Assembly: GCA_964528595.1 (NCBI GenBank)
Contig: CAZGTM010000091.1
Coordinates: forward strand, 1 to 11,116
Reading direction: 5' to 3'
Length of the DNA stretch: 11,116 bases
From: CAYFKJ01 sp964528595
GTDB taxonomy: Bacteria; Pseudomonadota; Alphaproteobacteria; UBA2966
Shown here: positions 1-6,101 of the stretch, in pieces
Numbering within the stretch: the first letter of the stretch is position 1
How the letters are laid out: each line of letters starts with the position of its first letter
Notes under the pieces: model-generated
The model's input: only the letters and a program-made list of their open reading frames with translations
What the model was told of the DNA's origin: nothing
The model's database searches: none
Position numbers and translations under genes: made by a program

Positions 1-1
1 T

Positions 2-1081
2 ACCCGTTTGGAATTTCGGCGCAAAGGACACAAAGGCTGGCCGCTTCGACAGCCTCTTCGCTCACCCGAATTTTGGGAAGATTATGATGCCGCAAAGGAA
101 GGGACTGTACCCCCCGGGGTTGCCGCGAAGAACGGGTCAAGATGGCTTCCCGCAAAAGCGGGATCGATACGGTGGCTGTGTACCGAATATCGCAAATCGG
201 CTGCCTATCAAGTATTGGGGATGAACACTAAACGAGTTCGGTCAGGCATCTTGGACCGCTTCTGTCAGGAGCATGGTGACAAGCCATACCGACAATTAGA
301 GAGGCATCACTTACTCAAGATACGCGACAAAAGAGCTACGACACCAGAAGCAGCAAACAGCTTGATCAAGGCTCTTCGGCAAGTCTTCAGGTTCGCCGTC
401 GAGTACGAATACTCGGAGACCAATCCGGCAAAAGAGGTGGGCCTTCTTGCCTCTCGGAACCCTGAAGGATTTCATGCTTGGTCGCTTGAAGAGCTATTGA
501 CGTTTGAGCGATGCCATCCAATCGGGACTAAGGCACGACTGGCACTCGCCCTAATGCTTTACGCGGGGTGCGCTCGAAGCTCAGATGTCTGCCGTCTTGG
601 TCGACAACACCTCACAAATGACGGACGTCTGCGGTACACGCAATTCAAGGGCCGAAATAAGTCGCCCGTTGAAATCGACGTGCCAGTAATCGACGCCCTC
701 AGCGAGATAGTTGAACGCTCTCCAACTGGCGATTTGACTTTCTTGGTAACGGATTTCCAACGGCCTTTTCAGTCCTCAAAGAGTTTTGGAAACTGGTTTA
801 AGAAACGCTGCAGGGAAGCGGGGCTGCATCATTGTTCGGCGCACGGCGTACGCAAAGTGGCGGCAGCCCGTCTCGCTGAACTCGGTTGCTCCGATCACGA
901 GATCATGGCCATCGGCGGTTGGAAAACCTTAAAGGAAGTTCAGCGATATACCCGAAGCGCACGGAAAAAAGTGCTGTCGGACAGCGCCATGAAAAGAGTT
1001 CAGTCGGACATTGATAGAACAAAAGTGTCTAACTTTTCGGCTGATGCCAAAAAGGTTAGACAAAGGGGCGTGAAAAAGTGA
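2..1081 (+). CDS. Tyrosine recombinase (phage/island-type integrase), 5' end outside the window
   Basis: Site-specific recombinase that would integrate and excise a mobile element at the adjacent tRNA-Phe gene. Numbering from the TTG at 8, the catalytic set is complete: R190 in CARSSD, K214 in QFKGRNK, H279 and R282 in SAHGVRK, W305 in GGWKT (in the His/Trp position) and the nucleophile Y314 in VQRYTR. Residues about 50-145 resemble the helical core-binding (SAM-like) domain and 155-320 the catalytic domain. The frame is open to the left edge, and the first visible residues (FRRKGHKGWPL) resemble the interior of the N-terminal region of this family, so the true start is probably upstream and the TTG at 8 is not the start. 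Hand counts of two 60-base lines gave 57% and 48% GC, against 77-80% for two lines sampled in the neighbouring core genes, which suggests transfer. It ends 26 bases from tRNA-Phe. It appears functional, but only the C-terminal portion can be judged. Confidence 0.93.
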   Translation, partial: TRLEFRRKGHKGWPLRQPLRSPEFWEDYDAAKEGTVPPGVAAKNGSRWLPAKAGSIRWLCTEYRKSAAYQVLGMNTKRVRSGILDRFCQEHGDKPYRQLERHHLLKIRDKRATTPEAANSLIKALRQVFRFAVEYEYSETNPAKEVGLLASRNPEGFHAWSLEELLTFERCHPIGTKARLALALMLYAGCARSSDVCRLGRQHLTNDGRLRYTQFKGRNKSPVEIDVPVIDALSEIVERSPTGDLTFLVTDFQRPFQSSKSFGNWFKKRCREAGLHHCSAHGVRKVAAARLAELGCSDHEIMAIGGWKTLKEVQRYTRSARKKVLSDSAMKRVQSDIDRTKVSNFSADAKKVRQRGVKK

Positions 1082-1088
1082 GTAACTT
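1021..1088. repeat. Cluster of related direct and inverted motifs at the integrase 3' end
   Basis: AAAAGTGnnTAACTT occurs at 1021-1035 and again at 1074-1088, with start points 53 bases apart. A third, inverted copy of the core lies between them: TGTCTAAC at 1026-1033 is matched by its exact reverse complement GTTAGACA at 1055-1062. The inverted pair can fold into a hairpin, with GGC 1039-1041 pairing GCC 1046-1048 and a T-run facing an A-run. The cluster overlaps the last codons of the integrase gene and ends about 20 bases from the tRNA. By position it could hold arm-type integrase or excisionase binding sites, but that is inference. No T-tract follows, so a simple intrinsic terminator is unlikely. 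Confidence 0.55.
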
Positions 1089-1107
1089 CAATAGTAGCTG
1101 AAAAAAA

Positions 1108-1183
<76 letters not shown>

Positions 1184-1188
1184 ACGGG

Positions 1189-1215
1189 CTTCGGCGGCGC
1201 CGGGGCGTGCCGAAG
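1189..1215 (-). other. Hairpin in the tRNA-Phe 5' leader
   Basis: CTTCGGC (1189-1195) and GCCGAAG (1209-1215) form a perfect 7-bp inverted repeat around a 13-base GC-rich loop. It would occupy almost the whole transcribed leader between the predicted start site and the tRNA 5' end. It could affect 5' processing of the precursor, or it may simply reflect GC-rich sequence. Confidence 0.4.
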
Positions 1216-1223
1216 ACCGCCGG

Positions 1224-1252
1224 TTTATAAGGGATATCCGGCGCGCTGTCCA
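1224..1252 (-). promoter_or_regulatory. sigma70-type promoter of tRNA-Phe
   Basis: On the minus strand a -35 box TGGACA (1247-1252) is separated by exactly 17 bases from a -10 box TATAAA (1224-1229). The sequence just downstream of the -10 is GC-rich (CCGGCGG), as in stable-RNA promoters subject to stringent control. Transcription would start near 1216-1217, giving a leader of roughly 33 nt before the tRNA. Confidence 0.7.
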
Positions 1253-1332
1253 GCGTGCTTCAAGCTAGCGGTCGACGCAAGCCGCCGCCGTCGGGCACAA
1301 TGCCGCGGCGAAGCAATTCCGAGGGCGGGCGA

Positions 1333-1689
1333 TTGACCGATCAAGCCATCGATATCGACGATTTCTGCAGCCGTCTGGGTCTCGGCGGGAAGGCCCAGGC
1401 GATCGAATTGCTGCGTCTGTTTCAGACCAGCGCGGCCAGCCGGATGGCCGCGATTTCCGTCGCCGTCGAGGCGCAGAATCGAACGGGATTGCGGATCGAG
1501 GCCCATGCCCTGAAGGGGGCCGCCCGCAATGCCTCGGCCGCCGCGCTGGCCGACGCCATGGCGGATATCGAAGCCTCGTCGGACGCTGCGGACTGGCACC
1601 AACTCGCCGAACTCGCCACAATAGGCGCCGAGGCGCTGGCGGCGGTAAACCGCTTTGTTGAGGTCTGGAAGGAAGATGAGGGGTCATGA
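1333..1689 (+). CDS. Histidine phosphotransfer (Hpt) domain protein
   Basis: Small single-domain phosphorelay protein, 118 residues from the chosen start. The Hpt signature AHALKGAARN is present, with the phospho-accepting His at residue 58, inside the expected helical bundle. Such proteins pass a phosphoryl group between a hybrid kinase and a response regulator in the cytoplasm. I chose the TTG at 1333 because GAGGG lies 7 bases upstream. ATG 1300 and GTG 1255 are in frame, but they lack a clear ribosome site and add a basic, low-quality N-terminus, and GTG 1255 abuts the divergent tRNA promoter. The stop overlaps the response-regulator start by four bases (ATGA), which points to translational coupling. 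The partner kinase is not in the window. Confidence 0.85.
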   Translation: MTDQAIDIDDFCSRLGLGGKAQAIELLRLFQTSAASRMAAISVAVEAQNRTGLRIEAHALKGAARNASAAALADAMADIEASSDAADWHQLAELATIGAEALAAVNRFVEVWKEDEGS

Positions 1690-2465
1690 CCGACGAGTTG
1701 CTTAACGATCGCCGCATCCTGGTGGTCGACGACGAAGACTTCAGCCGGGCCGCCATCGCCGGCGTCGTCCAATCGCTCGGCGCCGCCGAGGTGATCGAGG
1801 CGGCCAACGGCGCCGAAGCCATCCAGGCCCTGATCGGCCCGGCCCGGCACGCCGACGCCGTCGTCACCGACCTCAACATGATGCCGATCAACGGCCTGGA
1901 GCTGCTGAAAGTCGTGCGCATCGGGTTCCCCGGCATCAAGCGCGGCCTGCCCGTCGTCATGCTGACGGCTCTGCAGGGCTTCGACCTGGTGGGGGCGGCG
2001 CTGGCCCTGGACGTCGACGGCTTCCTCAACAAGCCTATTTCGCGCGACGCCGTGGCGGCGGCATTGGGTCTGGCGCTGGCGGCGGAACGTCCCACCGCCG
2101 ATCCCGCAATGTACCAAGCCGTCGCCACGCCGGGTTTTACCGAAATGGCCGAAATTCTGCGGGAACTGGACCTGCCCGGCGCCGAAGCGCTGGAGGCGGC
2201 GGCGAAACTGCAGGCGCCGAGTGAGGACGAGGAAGGCGAACCAGCGGAGCCGGAAACCGAAAAGGAAGTTACCTTGGCGACCTATTCCGCCGGCGGCGTG
2301 TTGTCGCGCGATGTCATCGGCGGCGACGGCACCGTCATCCTGGGCGTGGGCACAAAATTATCCGAGAACATGCTGCGCCGCCTCGGCGAGCTCAGGAAAA
2401 TCGATCCCGAGATCCCGGATACCGTCTGGGTCGCGGTTGAGCCCGAGGACGAGCCGAAGGCGTAA
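1686..2465 (+). CDS. Response regulator with receiver domain and C-terminal extension
   Basis: Receiver (REC) protein of 259 residues. The N-terminal domain, about residues 8-132, has all key residues: acidic pair D15/D16 in VVDDED, phospho-acceptor D62 in VVTDLNMMP, T94 in MLTA and K116 in NKP. An acidic linker (about 178-194, DEEGEPAEPE) leads to a C-terminal module of about 60 residues. Its pattern GGVLSRDVIGGDGTVILGVGT resembles the short 'L..D....G..LL..GT.L' module often seen beside HD-GYP or related regulators. No DNA-binding helix-turn-helix or enzymatic output domain is visible. The gene overlaps the Hpt gene by 4 bases and has GAGGGG just before its ATG. The likely role is receiver in a phosphorelay with the Hpt protein; the output is unknown. 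Confidence 0.9.
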   Translation: MTDELLNDRRILVVDDEDFSRAAIAGVVQSLGAAEVIEAANGAEAIQALIGPARHADAVVTDLNMMPINGLELLKVVRIGFPGIKRGLPVVMLTALQGFDLVGAALALDVDGFLNKPISRDAVAAALGLALAAERPTADPAMYQAVATPGFTEMAEILRELDLPGAEALEAAAKLQAPSEDEEGEPAEPETEKEVTLATYSAGGVLSRDVIGGDGTVILGVGTKLSENMLRRLGELRKIDPEIPDTVWVAVEPEDEPKA

Positions 2466-2478
2466 CGGCAAGCTGCCG
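2466..2478. terminator. Weak hairpin between convergent genes
   Basis: CGGCA (2466-2470) and TGCCG (2474-2478) form a 5-bp stem with a 3-base loop, directly after the response-regulator stop and before the end of the convergent yacG. The 31-base gap between the two stop codons must contain any shared terminator. No T-tract follows on either strand, so this is a weak call. Confidence 0.25.
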
Positions 2479-2496
2479 ACCGGATTGGCGGGTGGT

Positions 2497-2730
2497 TCAG
2501 TTGACAGGACCGTCCTCGCCGGACTCTTCCTGCATTCGGGCCTCGACGATCGCTTCGATGTCATTTTCGCTCAAGGGTTCCGATGACGGCAGGGCGTAGC
2601 TGCCGCCCAGCCATTTGCCGAGATCGGCGTCGGCGCAGCGCTTGGAACAGAAGGGCTTGAATTTCGCTTCGGCGGCATTGCCGCAGATCGGGCAGCCGCC
2701 CTGGCGATTGTCGTTGCTGGAGGCGCTCAT
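2497..2730 (-). CDS. yacG: DNA gyrase inhibitor YacG
   Basis: Small zinc-binding protein of 77 residues, normal for the family. In E. coli YacG binds GyrB and inhibits gyrase activity. The four zinc-ligand cysteines are present: C13 and C16 in CPIC, C28 and C32 in PFCSKRC. They are followed by the conserved ADLGKWLGGSYALP stretch. The C-terminal 30 residues are acidic and variable. The ATG overlaps the stop of the upstream RNase gene by four bases, and GGAGG lies about 10 bases upstream inside that gene, so translation is probably coupled. It is the last gene of the minus-strand run. Confidence 0.95.
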   Translation of the reverse strand: MSASSNDNRQGGCPICGNAAEAKFKPFCSKRCADADLGKWLGGSYALPSSEPLSENDIEAIVEARMQEESGEDGPVN

Positions 2731-4184
2731 TCGATCACGACCTCCACGTCGTCACGTCCCGCCCTGGCATCGGCGGCCACCGCTATTTCCCGCCCGACCC
2801 GGTTGGCGAACGCGGCAACGTCAGCGTCGCCCCTGTTCATGGCTTCGGCGACATCGGGCGCCACCGTGACGGTAAGGGCGCCCGTGCCCCCGCTGCGGGC
2901 CTCGAACTCGGCCAATCGGTAGGCCTCGGCGGCGGCGGCATCGACGGACAGCCGCCAGCCCGTGGCGTTGCAGGCGTCGCAACGCTCCAGCATCGAAGCC
3001 GCCAGGCCCTGACGGCTGCGCTTGCGGGTGAAGGCGACGAGGTCGAAGTCGTCCATGCTGCCGATGCGGGTCGGCGACGGGTCCTCCGCCAAAGCCGACT
3101 TCAAGGCCTCGATCACTTGCTGGCGCTGGCCGGATTCGTCGAGCCGCACGAAATCGACGACGATCAGGCCGCCGATACCCCTGAGACGCACCTGCCGGGC
3201 CGCTTCGGCCGCGGCTTCCAGGTTGACGGCCAAAGCGTTGGCGTTGCGGTCGGGTCCGCGCACGCCGCCGGTATCGACGTCGACGGTGGTCATGGCTTCG
3301 GTCGTCTCGATGGTGATGGCGCCGCCGCCGGGCAGGGCAACGCGCGCCTCAAGCAATTCCTCAATCTGTTCCTCGACGCCCAGGTCCTCGAAAAGATCGC
3401 CGTCGATCTTGTGACCGGCGATTTCGGGACCGCCGCCGGCAAAAGCCAGCGTGGCGTAGGACTGAGCCCGGGCGAGCGCCCCCCGGTCGGACACCACGAC
3501 CCGTCCGATCTCCCCCGCCGCTGCATCACGCAGCGTTTTCAAGACGGCATCCAATTCGGCCTCGATCTCGGCCGGCGCTTCGCTTTGGTTGGTTTTTTGC
3601 TCGATTTCGGCCCAACGTTCGGCCAGGGCTTCGGCTTCGGCCACCAGGGCGGCCTCGTCTTCGCCCGCCGCCGCCGTGCGCACGACAAATCCGCCGGCGC
3701 CATCGTCACCGAGCGCGGCCTTAAAGATATCGATCAGCCGCCCGCGTTCCGCCTCGTCGTTTATCCGGCGCGAGACGGCGACACCGCCGCGGCGCGGTCC
3801 GAAAACGGCATAGCGGCCCGGCAGGGAAATGTCGGCTTCCAGCCTGACGCCCTTGGTGCCGACGGCATCCGCCGTGACCTGAACAAGGATCGCCTCGCCC
3901 TCATGAACCAGATCGCTGATCTCGGGCCGCCCGTCCGTACCGCCGTCGGCGCTCAGATGCTTGGCCGAGTCGGCGGCCAGAAAACCATCCTTGCCCAGGC
4001 CCAAATCGACGAAGGCCGCGCGCAGTTGAGGCACCACCCGCACCACGCGCCCGAGATAGATATTGCCGACCACGCTGGCGCGCGTGGCGGGCTCGATCTT
4101 GAGATCGACAAGCAATCCATCCCGCACCTCGGCCACCCGGGTTTCGCGAAACCCGACGTCGATCAGCAGTTCAGTTCCAGTCAT
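2727..4184 (-). CDS. rng: Ribonuclease G/E family protein (short, RNase G-like)
   Basis: Endoribonuclease for single-stranded AU-rich RNA, involved in rRNA maturation and mRNA decay. At 485 residues it has the catalytic half only, like E. coli RNase G, and lacks the long scaffold region of RNase E. An S1-like segment lies near residues 35-125 (NIYLGRVVRVVP, AAFVDLG). The catalytic region has D302 in TTVDVDTGG and D346 in IVVDFV, and the zinc-link is C402/C405 in RCDACNATG. E. coli RNase E has Asn two residues after the first catalytic Asp; here it is Asp (D304). Residues 175-225 are Ala/Glu-rich. AAGGA precedes the ATG. It starts 31 bases after maf and overlaps yacG. Alphaproteobacteria usually have a separate full-length RNase E, so this is likely the second family member; the symbol rng rests on length. 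Confidence 0.93.
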   Translation of the reverse strand: MTGTELLIDVGFRETRVAEVRDGLLVDLKIEPATRASVVGNIYLGRVVRVVPQLRAAFVDLGLGKDGFLAADSAKHLSADGGTDGRPEISDLVHEGEAILVQVTADAVGTKGVRLEADISLPGRYAVFGPRRGGVAVSRRINDEAERGRLIDIFKAALGDDGAGGFVVRTAAAGEDEAALVAEAEALAERWAEIEQKTNQSEAPAEIEAELDAVLKTLRDAAAGEIGRVVVSDRGALARAQSYATLAFAGGGPEIAGHKIDGDLFEDLGVEEQIEELLEARVALPGGGAITIETTEAMTTVDVDTGGVRGPDRNANALAVNLEAAAEAARQVRLRGIGGLIVVDFVRLDESGQRQQVIEALKSALAEDPSPTRIGSMDDFDLVAFTRKRSRQGLAASMLERCDACNATGWRLSVDAAAAEAYRLAEFEARSGGTGALTVTVAPDVAEAMNRGDADVAAFANRVGREIAVAADARAGRDDVEVVIE

Positions 4185-4215
4185 TTTTCAAGTTCCTTGG
4201 TCTTCCTGGGCGACA

Positions 4216-4815
4216 TCATAGCCAGTTTTCGGCGACCGGGAGCCCGGCACCCGACAGCATTTGTGCGGTTTCAAACAAGGGTAATCCGACGACGCCGGAA
4301 TGCGACCCCGAAATCGCCCTTATGAAGGCCGCCGCTTTCCCCTGTATGGCGTAACCGCCGGCCTTCCCGCGCCATTCACCGCATCGAACATAACCGTCGA
4401 CCTCGGCTTCGGACAATCGTTTGAACGTGACGGCGCTGGTCACGACGCGGCTGCGGACCAGTTCGCCGGACCTGACCGCGACGCCCGTATGGACGCGGTG
4501 CCGCCGCCCTGAAAGCAGGGCGAGGCAGCGCCGAACGTCGGCTTCCTCTTCTGCTTTGGGCAGAACCCGGCGGCCGCAGGCGACCACCGTATCGGCGGCC
4601 AGCACAACGTCGTCCGGATGCCGCCCGGCCACGGCAGCCGCCTTGGCCAGCGCCAGACGCTGAGCGAGCCTGGGCGGCGTCTCGCCGGCAAGCGCGCTTT
4701 CATCGACCTCGGCCGCTTCGACGGCCCGGGGTTGCAGTCCGATTTGATTGAGCAGATCGAGGCGGCGCGGAGAGCCGGAGGCAAGCACCAACCGCGCGGC
4801 GGGTGCGGGGCTCAT
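4216..4815 (-). CDS. maf: Maf family nucleoside triphosphate pyrophosphatase (YhdE-like)
   Basis: House-cleaning enzyme that hydrolyses nucleoside triphosphates, releasing pyrophosphate. The family was first named for septum-formation effects. The protein has 199 residues, typical length. Visible motifs are LVLASGSPRR (residues 9-18), LAADTVVACG (72-81) and GGYAIQGKAA (153-162), then SGSHSGVVGLPL (169-180). The Gln in GYAIQG fits the dTTP/UTP-directed YhdE branch rather than the YceF branch, which has an acidic residue there; this is inference from remembered family differences. It begins 12 bases after the infA stop, with AGGGCG upstream overlapping the infA stop region, so it is probably co-transcribed with infA. 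The neighbouring RNase gene follows. Confidence 0.95.
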   Translation of the reverse strand: MSPAPAARLVLASGSPRRLDLLNQIGLQPRAVEAAEVDESALAGETPPRLAQRLALAKAAAVAGRHPDDVVLAADTVVACGRRVLPKAEEEADVRRCLALLSGRRHRVHTGVAVRSGELVRSRVVTSAVTFKRLSEAEVDGYVRCGEWRGKAGGYAIQGKAAAFIRAISGSHSGVVGLPLFETAQMLSGAGLPVAENWL

Positions 4816-4827
4816 GGCGCGATCGCC

Positions 4828-5046
4828 CTACTTGTAACGGAAAGTGATGCGGCCCTTCGACAGGTCGTAGGGTGTCATTTCGACCAGGACCTTGTCTCCG
4901 GCGAGCACGCGGATGCGGTATTTGCGCATCTTCCCCGCGGTGTGGGCGAGGACTTCGTGATCGTTTTCGAGCGTCACCCGGAACATGGCGTTGGGCAGCA
5001 GCTCGGTCACGACGCCGGGCATTTCGATTAGTTCTTCCTTAGCCAT
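4828..5046 (-). CDS. infA: Translation initiation factor IF-1
   Basis: S1-like OB-fold protein that binds the ribosomal A site on the 30S subunit during initiation. From the chosen start it is exactly 72 residues, the standard size, beginning MAKEELIEMPG and containing the conserved GKMRKYRIRVLAGDKV and ending GRITFRYK. I chose ATG 5046 because AGAGGAG lies just upstream. An in-frame ATG at 5097 would add 17 residues unlike any IF-1. The gene has about 100 bases of leader with a candidate promoter, and maf follows after 12 bases. Confidence 0.98.
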   Translation of the reverse strand: MAKEELIEMPGVVTELLPNAMFRVTLENDHEVLAHTAGKMRKYRIRVLAGDKVLVEMTPYDLSKGRITFRYK

Positions 5047-5086
5047 CGACTCCTCTGGGTGTGTGGCAGGCGGGAATTCGACCCGC

Positions 5087-5114
5087 ATAATGGCCAATAG
5101 GATTGAAAAATCAA
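5087..5114 (-). promoter_or_regulatory. Candidate infA promoter
   Basis: On the minus strand TTGATT (5109-5114) and CATTAT (5087-5092) are separated by 16 bases. Each matches four of six sigma70 consensus positions. They lie in the AT-rich stretch between the phosphatase gene and infA, about 40 bases before the IF-1 start codon. This is the only sizeable gap inside the minus-strand gene run. An internal promoter for infA-maf-rng-yacG is plausible but unproven. Confidence 0.35.
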
Positions 5115-5145
5115 CGGATTTCCACGGCCTTACGATTATTCGGCG

Positions 5146-5589
5146 TTATATTCTCGGCGTCGGCGCGTCCATGAACTGCGTTCGGATGCGTTTTTCCAAG
5201 GAATCGCGTACGCCGCGGTAGGCGTCCAGGACCGCCTCCCTGTTGCCCTGCTGGGCGGTGGCGTCGAAAGTTGCCCAATATTCCACGTCGCAGGCCATGG
5301 TCCGGGTCATTTCCACGGCCGAGTGCTGGGCCTCCGGCGACAGCGAGACAATCAAATCGAAGGAGCTGTCTTCCAGGTCGTCGAACGTCTTGGGCCGGTG
5401 GCTGGATATATCGATGCCGATTTCCTCCATCACCGCCACCGCGAAACCGTCCAGTTCTCCCGCCCGCACGCCGACCGAATCGACATAGACGGCATTAGCG
5501 AAAAAGCGCTTCATCAGGCCTTCCGCCATCGGCGACCGCGCCGCGTTCATGGTACAGGCAAACAGGATGGCGCCGGGGAGTTCAACCAT
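5146..5589 (-). CDS. Low-molecular-weight phosphotyrosine phosphatase / ArsC-like protein
   Basis: 147-residue member of the low-molecular-weight protein tyrosine phosphatase fold, which also includes thioredoxin-type arsenate reductases. The P-loop is FACTMNAARSPMAEG, with nucleophile C12, R18 and S19 in the C-X5-R-S arrangement. The likely general acid is D109 in YWATFDATA. Classical members have Asp-Pro here, and this one has Asp-Ala. No resolving cysteine pair typical of thioredoxin-coupled ArsC is evident; the only other Cys is C100. AAGGG lies 7 bases before the ATG. It follows the UPF0262 gene by 16 bases, in a position conserved in alphaproteobacteria next to infA. The substrate is unknown, and arsenic resistance should not be assumed. 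Confidence 0.88.
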   Translation of the reverse strand: MVELPGAILFACTMNAARSPMAEGLMKRFFANAVYVDSVGVRAGELDGFAVAVMEEIGIDISSHRPKTFDDLEDSSFDLIVSLSPEAQHSAVEMTRTMACDVEYWATFDATAQQGNREAVLDAYRGVRDSLEKRIRTQFMDAPTPRI

Positions 5590-5605
5590 CTAGCGCCCTT
5601 ACGCC

Positions 5606-6097
5606 TCAGCCCTTGATGTGGAGGACGCAAATGAGGGTGAACAGACGGCGGGCGGTCGGTTTATCGAGCTCGATCTTGCCCGACAGGCGTTCGCACAACA
5701 CGTCCGAACCGTCGTTATGCAGGCCGCGCCGGCCCATATCGATGGCTTCGATCTGTGACGGACTGGCGGTTTTGATGGCCGTGAAGTAGCTGTCGCAAAT
5801 CTCAAAATACTCGGTCACGATCCGCCGCAAGGGACTCAGCGCCAAAATCACGGTCTTCAAGGGCGCGTCATCGGCATCCCGGATGTCGAAGGCTAGGCGT
5901 CCTTCGACGATGGCGAGATGAAGCGAATACGGTCCCGACATCTCGGTGCCGTTGGCGTCGCCGATGGGATGGAAGGAATTTTCCTCCAGCAGGTCGAAGA
6001 TCGCGACCTTGCGTTCGTGTTCGACATCGGCGTTGCGCCGGACGACGCTTTCTTCGTCGAGCGTGATGTTGACGAGGCGTTCGGTGTTTTCGCCCAC
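5606..6097 (-). CDS. UPF0262 family protein
   Basis: Conserved alphaproteobacterial protein of unknown function, 163 residues from the GTG at 6097. Family hallmarks are VNITLDEESVVRRN (9-22), VEHERKVAIFDLLEEN (25-40), the IEAIDMGRRGLHNDGSD stretch (116-132) and TARRLFTLICVLH (148-160). I chose GTG 6097 because the family begins just before the ITLDE motif. A longer in-frame reading to 6205 runs back through hisD in another frame and its extra 36 residues look like shadow sequence. The start is four bases after the hisD stop, with only a weak AGAG ribosome site, so it probably depends on translation of hisD. No signal peptide or membrane segment is seen. Confidence 0.9.
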   Translation of the reverse strand: MGENTERLVNITLDEESVVRRNADVEHERKVAIFDLLEENSFHPIGDANGTEMSGPYSLHLAIVEGRLAFDIRDADDAPLKTVILALSPLRRIVTEYFEICDSYFTAIKTASPSQIEAIDMGRRGLHNDGSDVLCERLSGKIELDKPTARRLFTLICVLHIKG

Positions 6098-6101
6098 GGC
6101 T

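Noticed and set aside
1026..1062. Intrinsic terminator for the integrase
   Set aside because: The hairpin lies inside the coding region and no T-tract follows it on the plus strand.
1255..1332. Longer N-terminus for the Hpt protein from GTG 1255 or ATG 1300
   Set aside because: Basic, low-quality extension with no ribosome site, and GTG 1255 is three bases from the -35 box of the divergent tRNA promoter. TTG 1333 has GAGGG at good spacing.
3117..4325. Plus-strand open frame of about 400 codons opposite the RNase G gene
   Set aside because: Antisense shadow of a well-recognised gene, with no family motif and no ribosome site that stands out.
5047..5097. IF-1 start at ATG 5097
   Set aside because: It would add 17 residues to a protein whose standard length is 72; ATG 5046 has a strong AGAGGAG site.
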